Shown one piece after another: positions 20,765-31,513 of a stretch of 64,000 nucleotides of DNA. The notes beneath the pieces were generated by a model. That model was given only the letters and a program-made list of their open reading frames with translations. It was not told the DNA's origin and ran no database searches. The DNA comes from Pleodorina starrii. Taxonomy: Eukaryota; Chlorophyta; Chlorophyceae; Chlamydomonadales; Volvocaceae. Position 1 is the stretch's first letter, and every line of letters starts with the position of its first letter. The position numbers were made by a program, and so were the translations under genes. The stretch is from assembly GCA_030267565.1 (NCBI GenBank), contig BRXU01000040.1:682001-746000 (forward strand), read 5' to 3'.

Positions 20765-23700
20765 ATGAACTGCCGAACCAGTCGAGCCAAGCATTGTGCC
20801 GTTGGCCCCCTCGCAATCCTCCTCCTCGGCATCGTGACGGTTCGCGCACTCGTCGACCCGCCCAGCCAAGCACACACCGACGCCTGGGACGCAGAGGCAA
20901 CATTTTCAACCGACAAAAATGACAACTCAACGCGAGCGATAACCGAAGGTGAGGCACGTATCGCTGCAAGCGGGAACGCTGCATTCAATCACCTCGGGCG
21001 GGCCATGAACGTATGAACCACTGTAAAACAGTGGACCCGCGGGCCTTGCATTGCCTGACACGCCCCTCCCTGAAGCCTGCGGCGCTGCTGCTACTTTGAT
21101 GCCGCAAGTCACGGCTCAGCACGCTCGCCATCTCGGGCTGGCGGCCCCACGATTCAAATCCCCATAACACAGGGCTGCAGCTCCGCCCACCGGCCCCCGT
21201 GCCCCGCCTGTTTCAATTCCCGCACATCGCAACCGTCTACGGCACCCTGGGTGACCTTTCCCCGCCCGGCGCAAAACCCACGTAAAACCCCGCACACGTC
21301 TCCCGCGCCGCAGCCTGGCAGGCACTGCTGGACGAGCTGGAACAGCTTGCTCGTCCCATGGACGATGTCGTACTGGGTCTCGAGGGACACGGCAACGTGG
21401 ACATGAGCCGCATAAGCCTCGACGAGATCGGCCTAGTGATTGCAGAGGACATTGTCCAGCGCATGTCGCGCCACTGGCAGCAGCAGCAGCAGCAGCCGCA
21501 GCCAGAGGACGCGACGACGCCTTCGGGGCCAGAGGCGGAGGCAGGGACAGGGTCAGCGGCGGAGGCGGAGGCGGAGGCAGAAGCTGGCGTCGTCGCAGGG
21601 AGCCGCGGCGACCCCGACGCCTTCACCGCCGCAACGACTGCGCCAGCTCTTGGTGGGGGAGCGGCAGCGGCCCCGGCGAACGCGGCACCAAACCCAGAAG
21701 CAGACGCGGGCGCCGGTGGAATGAATGGCGACTGGGCGGCTGCCGGTGACTTGGGCGCGCGGCGCGGGCGCGGCCTGCTCCAAAACGGCGCCGGTACGAG
21801 TGGCAACGCCATGTACGCCAACGCCTTCCGGCTGGTATTCGGCAACTTCTTCGACTTCGTGGAGGGAGGTGAGCAGGGTGGCTATCTTAAGATATGAATA
21901 TATATTCGGGAGAAAATTTTGGAAATCTGAAGATACTTTTGCCGTGGAAAAAGCTGAAGGTTTAGATAATCCAGCCTCACAGGTGGGGCATGATATCTCC
22001 CGGGGCCGTGTTTAGCCGGGAAAATCCCCTCCTAGACAGATCCTGACAGATACTTTCAGCGCTTTTGAGCCAGGAGTATTTCTGGCCGTAGATACTCAGC
22101 AAAATAAGATAGCCACCCTGGAGGTGAGGCCTGAGGCGGCAGAGCCACCGGCAGTGGGTCTGACCGAATGCCGGCGATGGGTGACACAGACGAGGCACCG
22201 GGCTATCGATGGAAGCCGCTGCCTGCATGGCCCCGCATGCGAACTGTGTGCCATTGCGCATGTGAGTGTGTGCGTGCGTGTGCATGTGTGGACCCGCAAA
22301 CTCTCGCAACGCTGCACGAGACCAATGTCCCCGCCTCTGCCCCGTCCTACCCCGCCCACCAACCCACCCACCCGCTCGCCTCCGTTCCACCGCTGATGTT
22401 TCTTCTTTGCCCGCCGCCCGCCCGCCCGCTCTACCCTCTTCCGCCCCAGCCCGCCGCTTCATCGCCACGTTGGCTGCCGAGGCGGAGCTGCTGCTGATCA
22501 ACGTGGACTGGATCCGCGACCTGGCCTTCCTGGCCACCGCCCCCCTGGACAACGTCATCAACTCCAACTGGCTGCCCCTGCCGCGATCCATAGACCAGGT
22601 GGGTGCGGGTATTTGCGGGTGCGGGTGCGGGTGGGTGTAAAATAGAAGAAACCGCAGCGAAGGGACGGAGACGGCGTTAGCGAACGGACCTGGAACCCAG
22701 CAATACTTATCGAACACACCTGTAAGCTGTAACCTAACCAAGACGATGGGTGTGGTGGGTGGGTGCGGGTGGGTGCCTGACTTCGTTCCGCAGCTGGCTC
22801 CCTCGATCGATCAGCTAGCTGGCGCTGTATGACTGGCTTGCCCCGCCTGCGCTCCCGCCCATCGTCGCCCTCCCTGCCCCTGCCCCTGCCCCTGCCTACC
22901 TCTCCCCCGACCCCAACCCGCCCATCCAGCTGCGCACGCTGCTCCAGACCGCCATCAACGACTACTGCACCCCCGAGTCGGTGGTGCCCTCACAGCTGCG
23001 GCTGGGAACTTTCACGGGTCCCACCTTTGCCCTGGAGCTCAGCCCCGCCTCCTGCCCCGTCAAGGTGAGGACTGAGGGTTTCAAGGCACGGGCTGCACGG
23101 GTGGTGGACGATTTCCAGTCCGGTACATACCTTTTAGGGCGCTAATACGGGCTCGGAAAGACAGGCAACGTTTGTATTGTTCCCCGTCTGATCAGTTTTC
23201 CTTTGGCTGTCTCGTAAGCTGGGTTTAGTTTCTGTGTGTGTGCCTGTTTTTGTGCCTGTTTGTGTGCCTGTGTGCCTGTGTGTGCGTGTGTTGGCCTCAA
23301 ACGTCCGCCTTCCCAGGTGGACATGAAGACCGGCAGGCGCAGCATCGATTGGGACAAGTGCAAACCGGCGCAGCTGGTGATCACCATCACACCAGGTGCG
23401 AGGGCCGCGGCGGGGCCGGGGGAGGGGCTTGGGGGGCCGGGGAGGAGACTGCGGCGCGTCGGGACTGCTCGTTGACTCGCCTCGCGCGATGCTTCGGCCA
23501 TGAACCGTGCGTGCGTGAGACTGCGCCGCTCTTACCTCTTAGTAAGATGAGTTGGCGCCGGGGGTGGCGGATAGATGGGCGGTGGCCGCTGGGCCCCTGT
23601 GGGTTTGATGCCCTTGTGGTTAAGGACAACCGCATAGGGTTTGGACTTTGAAGCCGCTGGATGGTGGTGGGCTGGTTGAGTGAAAGAGAGCAGACACGGA

Positions 23701-25194
23701 AGGTTGTGTGAGTGGAGCGGGGAGCGCGCCGAGTGGAGCGGGGAGCTGACTGGCGTGCGGTGGATGCAAATCGATTCTTGCCTTCCCACGACCGGGCCGG
23801 CCAACCTCCCAACGTACCCACGCCTCGCTCTTCTGGCCACTTGACCCCACCCCCCCGTTGCCTGCCCGCTGGCCGGTCGTGTGTTTGTCTCAGCAACCTA
23901 CATCGGGAAGTACTACACGGCGCCGGTCTATACAGGCAAGTCCTGCAAGTACAGCCGGGGCTTTGGTACGGACCAGTCGTACAGCGTCGGCGGCGGTACA
24001 AACAGCTACACGTTCAGGTGGGGCGGCGCGGTGGTGAGCCTCCGGGGGTTCAGTGGGAGGACCGAATCGCTGCGGCTGTGCGGCACCCGAACAGGCCGGC
24101 GACCTGCCGAGTCGCAGCAGGCAACGGCCATGTAGCTGGTTGGTTACTGCGACCTTGAGGAAAGGTCTGATGGTGGATGCCTGGCAGGGACACCCTGCAT
24201 GGCCCAGGAGAAGCATGCCCCTCCGCAGGCGACGGCTGACGGGAAAGGCGGCTGACGGTAATCCCAGGACCCTTTCGGACCCCTTGAACACCGCCGGGCG
24301 ATCTCAGCCTGGGACAGCCGCTTGTGGAGGAGCTCCGCCGCCCTCCTGGGCCGCCCTCCTGGGCGTGCTGCCGCGCACCTTGCCGCAGGCACTTCGACGC
24401 GGTTCTCCCTCCCTTGCGGTTATCCATCTCCCGAGGCCGACGGTCCCTATTTCCATTTTCCAGCCCTAAGAGGCCGCGCCACGGAACTCGCCCGTTTGAG
24501 TCGGTGCTCGCCCGTTATGTTGCGCTCGCTCCTCGCAGGCGGTCGGCTCGGCAGCTGGACATCACCCCCGTGCTCAACCAGTTCTTCCTGCGGGTAAGGC
24601 CCACTGGGGGCGGGGCCTATCTGTTGTAAGTACGGTACAAAGACGGCGGCGACTCGCGACCTGGCAGCCGTGCTCCTCTGCACCCTTAGCATGACGGCAC
24701 AGGCAGCCGTGGTGGAAATGCAGCTGCGCCCGCAGCCCCGCACAGCACTGCACTGCTGGCGATGCGCTCCAAAAGAAACCACATTCCACAAGCCGGTCGG
24801 CAGGTGCCTAAGCAAACCCCTCACACCCCTCACCCAGCCATACTGCATGTCTCCCAGCTGACGCCGCCCCTCTGCATTCAAGCACGTTGTGCGACGCGCT
24901 GTGCTGCGCCATATGCTGTGCCATGCACAGGGCCAATTCTCTCCCTTCGTGGCCGACAACCTTCGCTTCGGCAACGTCACCGGCGGCCCCATCGTGGAGG
25001 TCACATCCACCTCGGGGCCCACCACCGCCAACGGATCCAACGCCGCCTTTGTGTTTCGGAGCCCCCAGGAGGCGGCGGCGTCGGAAGCGTACCTCCAAAA
25101 CAGGCTCATTGCCGTACAGGACGACGCGCCCGTGCCGTACATTCCTGACGCCGAACGCCCAGCGGCGGCGGAGAAGGGCGAGGGGAAGGAGAAG

Positions 25195-25225
<31 letters not shown>

Positions 25226-26043
25226 CAGCAGGGCGGGGAGCGGCGGCTGGCCCGGCGGCGGAGGCAGCGACTGAGGCGGCAGCCGCCATTGCGGGGCGAG
25301 GGGGAGATGGCCTGGCTGGGTGGGGCTCGCCGCAGCGCCAACCGCCTCCACTGCAACGGCAGCCACAGCAGCCGCCCCCACAGGCTTCGCCGCCGACAGC
25401 GCCTTCGGAGCCAGTCGTCGGGCAGGCGGACGCTGCCGTGGACACGGCCGTAGAGTCAGTGGTGCCGTACAACGCCGCAGGGCCTCCGACAGGGCCTTAC
25501 ATGCAGACGCCGCCACCGCAGGCGGCGATCCCGCTCGGCCCATTACCCCCATATGCGGCGGAGGGAGGCACGGCTGAAGTGTGGACATCGGCCGCCGCGC
25601 CTGGCGGCCGTGGCGCCAACACCACGGATGACCCGCAGGTTCCGGCCCGGCTGCCGACGGACCCAGCCGCGGCGGCAGCGGAGCCAGTGGCCCTGTACAG
25701 TGTGCAGGCCGGGCACGCGGCGGCGGCTTCCCGCCCTCCGGAAAAGGAGCGACTGACGCTAGCGGCTGCGGCGCCGGCTGCGGACTGGACCAGCCCTGGG
25801 CAGCCTGGGCCGCGGGCCTGGGCTCAGTCAGCTGGCAGCGCGGCGGGGGGTGGCAGTAGCGGCGCCGGCGGACCCGCCGGTAGCGCCAGAGCTGCTGCCG
25901 CTGCTGCTGCTTCCCTCCCCACACAGGAGCGAGACCAGGAGGGAGCGGGAGTGGGTGATCCAGCCGCGCCGTGGGAGCTCAGCTACACGGAGCGCTTGCT
26001 GGATGTTGTGGACCGGGCGTTTGGCAGCGGGGGGTACCGGTAG
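20765..26043 (+). CDS. Predicted secreted protein of unknown function (834 aa)
   Basis: I do not recognise the family. Eight exons: 20765-20948, 21314-21868, 22450-22598, 22819-23064, 23317-23395, 23894-24017, 24539-24593, 24931-26043. All phases agree and give 834 residues. Residues 1-29 look like a signal peptide (basic start, core VGPLAILLLGIVTV, then an Ala-Leu cut region), implying export to the cell wall, matrix or a vacuole. Residues 63-120 are helical, followed by Gln/Glu/Ala-rich low complexity. The central part (about 225-560) looks folded: FGNFFDFVEGG, INVDWIRDLAFL, YCTPESVVPSQLRLGTFTG, DWDKCKPAQLVITI, TYIGKYYTAPVY, LDITPVLNQFFLR, with scattered cysteines. The last 300 residues are Gly/Ala/Pro-rich and probably disordered. 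Donor choice for exon 1 (20949) was decided by phase. Intron 2 contains a 247-bp inverted-repeat element. Confidence 0.78.
21874..22120. mobile_element. 247-bp terminal-inverted-repeat element (MITE-like) in intron 2
   Basis: Perfect 16-bp terminal inverted repeats, CAGGGTGGCTATCTTA at 21874-21889 and its complement at 22105-22120, bound an AT-rich non-coding segment that contrasts sharply with its GC-rich surroundings. It is flanked by a perfect 8-bp direct repeat GAGGTGAG at 21866-21873 and 22121-22128. An 8-bp duplication is typical of hAT-type transposition. No transposase is encoded, so it would be moved in trans. The duplicated target includes the 5' splice site of exon 2. Confidence 0.9.
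22636..22690 (+). repeat. Dispersed repeat copy (core CGCAGCGAAGGGACGGAGAC)
   Basis: This intronic copy in the secreted-protein gene shares about 50 bp with the copy at 61650-61700: GTGTAAAA, AGAAGA, the 20-bp core, then GGCGTTAGCGA. Other copies lie at 14146-14169 and 63223-63267, with more degenerate ones elsewhere. Confidence 0.85.
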
Positions 26044-27488
26044 ATGACCGACTGACTGAGCGTGTGGCGGGGTGCGCCACGGGGTCACGGCCTCGCCGCG
26101 CTTCCGAAATCATCAAGGGACGTCCCCAGTCGTGTTTCCAGGACAGGATGAGTCACAGTCCCCCCCACTTTCGATTGGGGGTTGCAGCTTCTGCAGCTTC
26201 GAGGTACCTAACTACCTATCACTCCTGGCAAGGCTGTGGGGGGGAATTCCACGACAGCGCGTGCCTAGGCGCCCGCTCAAAACAGGTACACACAACCACA
26301 CACAGAGGGGGCACGCATCCAAGTTTTGTACCACCACTATCACCGCCACCAGCCGCCCAAACGCGTGGACATGCTTTTTTGGTTCGTTGCGTCCGGGACC
26401 AACGGAGCAGACGTTGGTGTGTGGTGTGCTGGTGGTGGTGTCGCGTGTCACCGTCTGTCCGCAACGGCCAGGTGGCGCAAAGACGCGGTAACAGCGCCCG
26501 GCCCCGCAGACCACGTGGACGTCCAACACTCCCAAATGGTGTGCTGGACGTGCATCAGCTGTCACGACCCGGCGACCAATCGGCCAAACCGCCGGGCGTG
26601 TGTCCGCGGCGCGCACGGCCTTCCAACAAACACCGGCGCGCGGGGCAGCATCATGCGCAGAGCCGCCTCCCTGGTAACACACACACACACACGTAGGGTT
26701 CCACTCAACCAGGCCGCACGCGCCCACACGCCCGCGTCCATGCGTCACGTGTTTCCCGCGCGTAGGGGCGCATGTCCAGTCGGACGGCGCCAATGCGGAG
26801 CCGTGATGCCGCAACAGCTGCGACCCGTCTCGAGGACGTTTCGTCGTTTCCAGCCTCCGGGCCCATAGTCGGGAGCCCGGCCTGACCCGCCCAGAAGACA
26901 TGCATGTCAATACCGGTAGCAGCACTGCGACTATTAGATAAACACAAGCCCTTCGTCGGATGTCTGTTCGACAGGGCGACCCCGGTCGGGAGCCCCCCTC
27001 ACCCGTCTTTTCTCGGGCCCGCGTGTCATTGTGTGGGGCCCATTCGCCCCTCTCTCTTACCGCGACCGGACGCACGGGCGCCACAAGCCCCATCGCAACG
27101 TCGCCGCGGGCCCCGTCCGTCCGTCCGTCCGTCCGTGTACGTCTCTGTGTTTATTGTCGAGTCCATCCGTCTTGAAAATTGAGGAAGAGCGAGAGCGCGC
27201 GCGCGCGAGAGAGAGAGAGAGACTAGTCATAGTCAGTCAGGCGGGCACGCGCCAACACCCCGCGCAGACACGACCACTACATGCCGCCTGCCGCCGCCAA
27301 AAGTGCAGCGAAGGTAAGATTCGCACCCAACCCACTCCCGGGCCCCTTCCTCCATCATCACCCCCATGAGCGCGCGCGCATGCACCCCAACGCGTCCCGC
27401 CCCCGTCCCCCGCCGCCGCCGCCAGCCCGCATCCTCCCTCACCCTCACCTTCCTCACCTTGGGTGCGCAAGCGGCGGCGCCCCCCGCC
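26044..27488. other. Convergent intergenic region with simple repeats
   Basis: This 1.4-kb region lies between the secreted-protein gene and the J-protein gene, which converge on it. There is a GTCC tetranucleotide tract (about 27114-27136), a GC/GA dinucleotide tract (about 27190-27224) and short AC repeats near 26680. Several open frames exist but none has recognisable or consistent coding character. Confidence 0.55.
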
Positions 27489-30080
27489 TCAAATGAACGA
27501 CGGCTTCTTCCGCCGCCTGTTCCGCGCAGCGACTGCCGCCGCATCTTCGTCGTCGCTGTCCGACTCCGGCTCCCGCGGCCGCGCCTTCCCGGCCACAGCC
27601 GCCGGCCCGCCTTCCCCCGCCGGTCTCCGGCCCGAGCCCGCAGCGTCCCTTCCCCCCGCCGCCTCCCCATCGCCGCCTTCGCCTTCCCGCCGGCCGCGCG
27701 CCTGCGCCGCCCTGGCCGCCGCCTCCGACCGCCGCTTCGCCTCCTCCTGCCGCTTGCGCATTTGCTCCAGGATGTGCGCCTGAAGGCCTTGGCCCTGCGG
27801 TGCACAGTTCGGGGTTCGGGTTCGGTGCGGGCACCAGGTGGCTCGGTTCCGTGGTTCCGCGATTTGGGTCGCCCAGGATACATCGGTTGCCCAGGATACC
27901 CGACCGTCCACAAAAGTGCGTTTCCGCTCTCGCCGGTCAAGCGCCGCTTTCGGGCGGGCGCGCATTCTGGCATTCATCTGGCTGCAGCACCAACCCCGCC
28001 GTGCGGGTGCTGCGAGCCTGTGGTTGAGGCGAGCCTCAAAGGGTCCCCGTGTTCCGCAAGCGGCTGTCGCCAAAGGCGGCCTCCTCAGCTGTCTGTCCAT
28101 GTAACTAAGTAACAAACAGAGCGCGATCATTTTGCTGCCGTAGCTGGGTGAACGCGTTTGCTGCGGGTTGCTGAGCGTGAGGCGCGGAAGGGGCACAGAC
28201 GAGCTGAGGCGCAGGAGCCGGGCCGAGGCACGGACCCGGCGACGGCAACAGCACTTTCCCAGAAATAAACGCTGGTCCCCCCCACCCCGCGAAGCAGCGC
28301 CCCTACACCCACCTCGGCCCTCCTCTGTATCCTTTCTTTGCCACCACCCACCACCCACCCACCTCGGCCTTTCGGAGCTCCCTCGCGCGCTCGTTCTTGG
28401 CGGCATTGAGCTGCATGCGCGTGTTGAGGTCCGCCGCCGCCTCCTGCTGCTCCCGCCGCCGCCGCGCCTTGTCGGCTGCGCCGCGGAGCACGTCCTCCTG
28501 CGCGGACACGGATCCGGATCGGGATCGGAAATTCGGAATCCGACCGGATCCGGAACCGGAATCGGAGCGGCAAAGGTAAGGTACATCAAAGTAAGGCACA
28601 GAGCGCATCCCTCAACACGCACGCCAGCACAGCGCAGCGGCCGCCACCGCCGGCGGTCATGCAGGGCAGGCCGCCACAGCCGGATGTTTGGGTAGCTGGC
28701 CCGGTTCGCACTGTCAGCCCCCAGCCACTTCAGCCAGGCCCCCCAGGTGGAGGGAGGTCCCGTCCGGTCCGGTCCGGTCGGGTCAGGTCGGGGTGGAGGC
28801 TGGAGGGAGTCCAGGTCAGGTCAGGACAGGTCAGGGCGCGCTGTCAGCGCTCCCAGCCACCTGTGTCTCCGCCTCACCCGTCCCTTCACCCGCCTTCCGC
28901 CTCAGCCGCCCCTTTGGCCTCCCCCCCCCCCCCGTCCTAGCCTCAGTCTCACCCGCGAGTTGGGGTCCTTGAGCAAGCGGTGCGCCTGATTGAGCAGCTC
29001 GAAGGCGCGGCGCGCGTCCTCGTCCCCCGGGTTCTTGTCCGGGTGCACCGCGATGGACAGCTTGCGGTAGGCCTTGGACACCTCCACCTCGCTGCAGCCC
29101 CACACCGGCCGGCCCAGCTCGTCCGCCTCGGGCTCGGGGAGGCCCAGAAGGCTGAGTGGAGGTAAGAGGTGGGGGTGGAGGGGGGGGGGCATGGTGGGGC
29201 AGGGAACGGGCGGGGGAAGCCAGGCAGGCAGGCAAGCAGGTAGGTTTGGAGGGGCGGTGTGGAGGGGCGGTGTGGAGGGGCGAGAGTACCTATTCCATAG
29301 GTATGTGCCAGGCAGGGGTTTGGAAGCAAACGGGCTGTGTGGTCAGGAGGGGGGAATTTGCAAGGTGCAGGTAGTGGGAGAGAGGAGGGCAGGTGGCGAG
29401 GCGGGGAGGAACGGCGGGGGAGGTGGGCTGCGGCCTGGCGCAAGCGGACGTGGGGCTGGGGTGCAAGGTGGGGTTGGTTAGTGTGTGACTGTGTGTCTTG
29501 TCGTTGGGTTTGGGGTTGCCATGGGGGTGTTGGGAAATGGAGGACGCGGCTTGGGAGGGTAAGGGGCCCGAATGGGTGGGTTGAGAAGTGGCGGTGGTGG
29601 CGGTGGAGACTGCCGGTCGGGAACAAGTGCAGGACCGGGGTGGTGAGCGGGCACCAGTGTGCGAGCATCGCCAGGCGGCAGGGGGCCTATTGGTGGTCTG
29701 GCATCTGAGCGGCTGGTGAAATACAGGACAGCAGGTGGACGTCACGGATGCGATAAAGCCATTCCGAAGGAGCCCGTCGGACTGCAAGCCTGTGTGCATC
29801 CCCGTACACCCCGAAGGAGCCCGTCGTACAGCTGGCATGCGCACTCCCGTATACCCCCAGTCATGCGCACGGCACCCTTGGGCTCATCACCGAAGCTTTA
29901 CAGCCTCCACAGCTCCACAACGCACCTGAAGTAGTCCTTTGCTTCCCATGCTTTCAGAATTCGTTGGGCAGGGGTCAGCTTAGGGTCCTCCTTGTCCTTA
30001 GCGCTCGCCTTCGCGCTGCCATCATCGTCCTCAGATCTACCTAATTGAGCGGCCAGCCGCTCGAAGGAGGCCTTAGCCAT
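27489..30080 (-). CDS. J-domain (DnaJ/Hsp40) protein, DNAJC8-like architecture
   Basis: Hsp70 cochaperone. Four exons, 30080-29926, 29151-28953, 28497-28363 and 27779-27489, with agreeing phases, give 259 residues. The J domain spans about 48-118: KDYFSLLGLPEPEADELGRP, SKAYRKLSIAVHPDKN with the essential HPD at 88-90, then ARRAFELLNQAHRLLKDP. The rest is a charged helical/coiled-coil region (KARRRREQQEAAADLN, ERARELRKAE, EQMRKRQEEAKRR) ending in an acidic-basic tail (ESDSDDEDAAA..RNRRRKKPSFI). There is no Gly/Phe or zinc-finger region, so it is a class C J-protein. The long charged tail resembles DNAJC8/SPF31-type splicing-associated proteins and a plant J-protein family, but the precise orthologue is uncertain. 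The ATG at 30080 begins the conserved MAKASFERL start. Confidence 0.9.
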
Positions 30081-30414
30081 CGCAGCTGTCAGCAACTATG
30101 CAAATGCAAAGTTTACAGTAACACGCATCTTTGCGACATAGAGTTTTGGATGCAGCCAGCGGTTGTCTTTGACTAGGAAAGCATCTTCACTCAGCCACGT
30201 CCGTCAACACCGTCAAAGTTATTTTTGAGTGATGCCGTACAATGACATGTCTGCTTTGGCAAGCAGGTTTCTACACGCAACACCTTTCACATCCTGTTAG
30301 CATACATGAGCATATGTGACGTCCATCTTGATAAAATGCTACTCTGTACCAGCCTTCAAAGAGGACACTAGCTCCGACAGTTGTATCGATGGGTCCTAGG
30401 ACCTGTCCAGTGAA
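30081..30414. promoter_or_regulatory. Divergent promoter region, J-protein / TLC protein
   Basis: 334 bp lie between opposed start codons, markedly AT-rich compared with neighbouring DNA (30090-30370). This compact spacing suggests a shared bidirectional promoter. No specific element can be assigned with confidence. Confidence 0.55.
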
Positions 30415-31513
30415 ATGCTGCTGGGCGACGCTTTAACCTCTTGTCTGATCGCGGTCGTTTTCGGCTCGTGTGCCATCCTTGGGCTGCGGTATGCCTTCTA
30501 CATCGCATTCTATGAGCGCATCAGGCTGTACCTGCGTCGGCGCGGGGCCGGGTACGAGATGTACACGCCCGTCGTTACGGAGGAGCTGTGGGAGGTGAGC
30601 CTGGGCAGTGGCCGCACACCAGCACGCTGACGAGCATGCAGGCGGGCGTACCCCACTAAGAGGCAGCCGGTTGACTTTGGGCACGACGATGTATTTGAGC
30701 GGCGCTCTTGCCGCGCCTCGCACCACCTCAAGGACCACGCTGCCCCTGTACCTCCTCACTCCATGCTCCCGCTGAAATCCAAATCCCACGCCGCCCTTTC
30801 ACCACCGCCACCACCACCGCCACCCTTCTCATCACCACCACCGCACGGCGCCTGCGCAGGGCCTGGGCTCCGCGGCAATCGTGGCGCTGGGCTCCTGGGC
30901 GCTCTACGCCGGCCACAACATGCGCTGCACCATGGCTGACACCAGCGGCTGCCTGGCCGGCTGGCCGCACCACCACCTGCCCTGGACGCTCGACGCGCTC
31001 TTTCTCCTGCAGCTCGCCTGGTACATGCAGTGCACCACCAAGCACTGGTTCGGGCTGGGCCGCGTGACGGGCCTGGACGCGGCCCTGCACCACGCCTTCA
31101 CGCTCGCCCTCCTGGCCATGTCTTACGTGCTGCAGCTGCTGCGCATCGGCCTGCTGGCGCACTGGATCTTCGTCGTCACGAACCCGCTGCTCAGCGCCTC
31201 CAAGCTGCTGCACTGCCTGGACGTGCGACCCGGCAAGAAGGCCTTCTTCGTGCTTTTCACGGCGGCGTACTTTGCGACGCGTGTGGTGATGGTGCCGGCG
31301 GTGCTGCTGCCCTGCACGTTGGTGGACGCGTGGTCGGTACCGCTGGACCCCCGCGCGGCCGTCGCCGCGAATGGGTTCCTGCTGCTGCTTTACGGGCTGA
31401 GCCTGTTCTGGTTCGGGCGGCTTCTGGGCATCTTGTTCACGGGCAAGCTGGACGCCACGCCGCGTATGGTGGCGACGGCGGCGGAGGTGCGGCGCTGGCA
31501 GAAGTCACAATGA
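30415..31513 (+). CDS. TLC (TRAM-LAG1-CLN8) domain membrane protein
   Basis: Multi-pass membrane protein of the TLC superfamily, which includes ceramide synthases and TLCD/TRAM proteins, probably in the endoplasmic reticulum. Two exons, 30415-30594 and 30860-31513, in phase 0, give 277 residues. About six to seven hydrophobic segments are visible: residues 8-28, 62-78, 104-120, 136-156, 157-172, 185-205 and 225-250. The Lag1-like block reads LHHAFTLALLAMSYVLQLLRIG, shown here as LHHAFTLALL then SYVLQLLRIG, with the His pair at 137-138. The HDxSD-type acidic residues that follow in ceramide synthases are absent (IFVVTNPLLSASK instead), so ceramide synthase activity is doubtful. A TLCD-like or non-catalytic role is an alternative. 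No homeobox-like domain precedes the TLC region. Confidence 0.86.

Noticed and set aside
20949..21016. Extension of secreted-protein exon 1 to the later donor at 21011
   Set aside because: That donor leaves exon 2 out of phase, whereas the donor AAG/GTGAGG at 20949 gives a consistent frame through all eight exons.
24808..25924. Long minus-strand open frames opposite the secreted-protein gene's last exon
   Set aside because: They are shadow frames of GC-rich coding sequence. The plus-strand frame continues the spliced gene in phase and the minus frames have no family resemblance.
26212..27093. 293-codon minus-strand open frame in intergenic DNA
   Set aside because: It has no conserved motif or consistent amino-acid composition and lies between two converging gene ends; long chance frames are common at this GC content.
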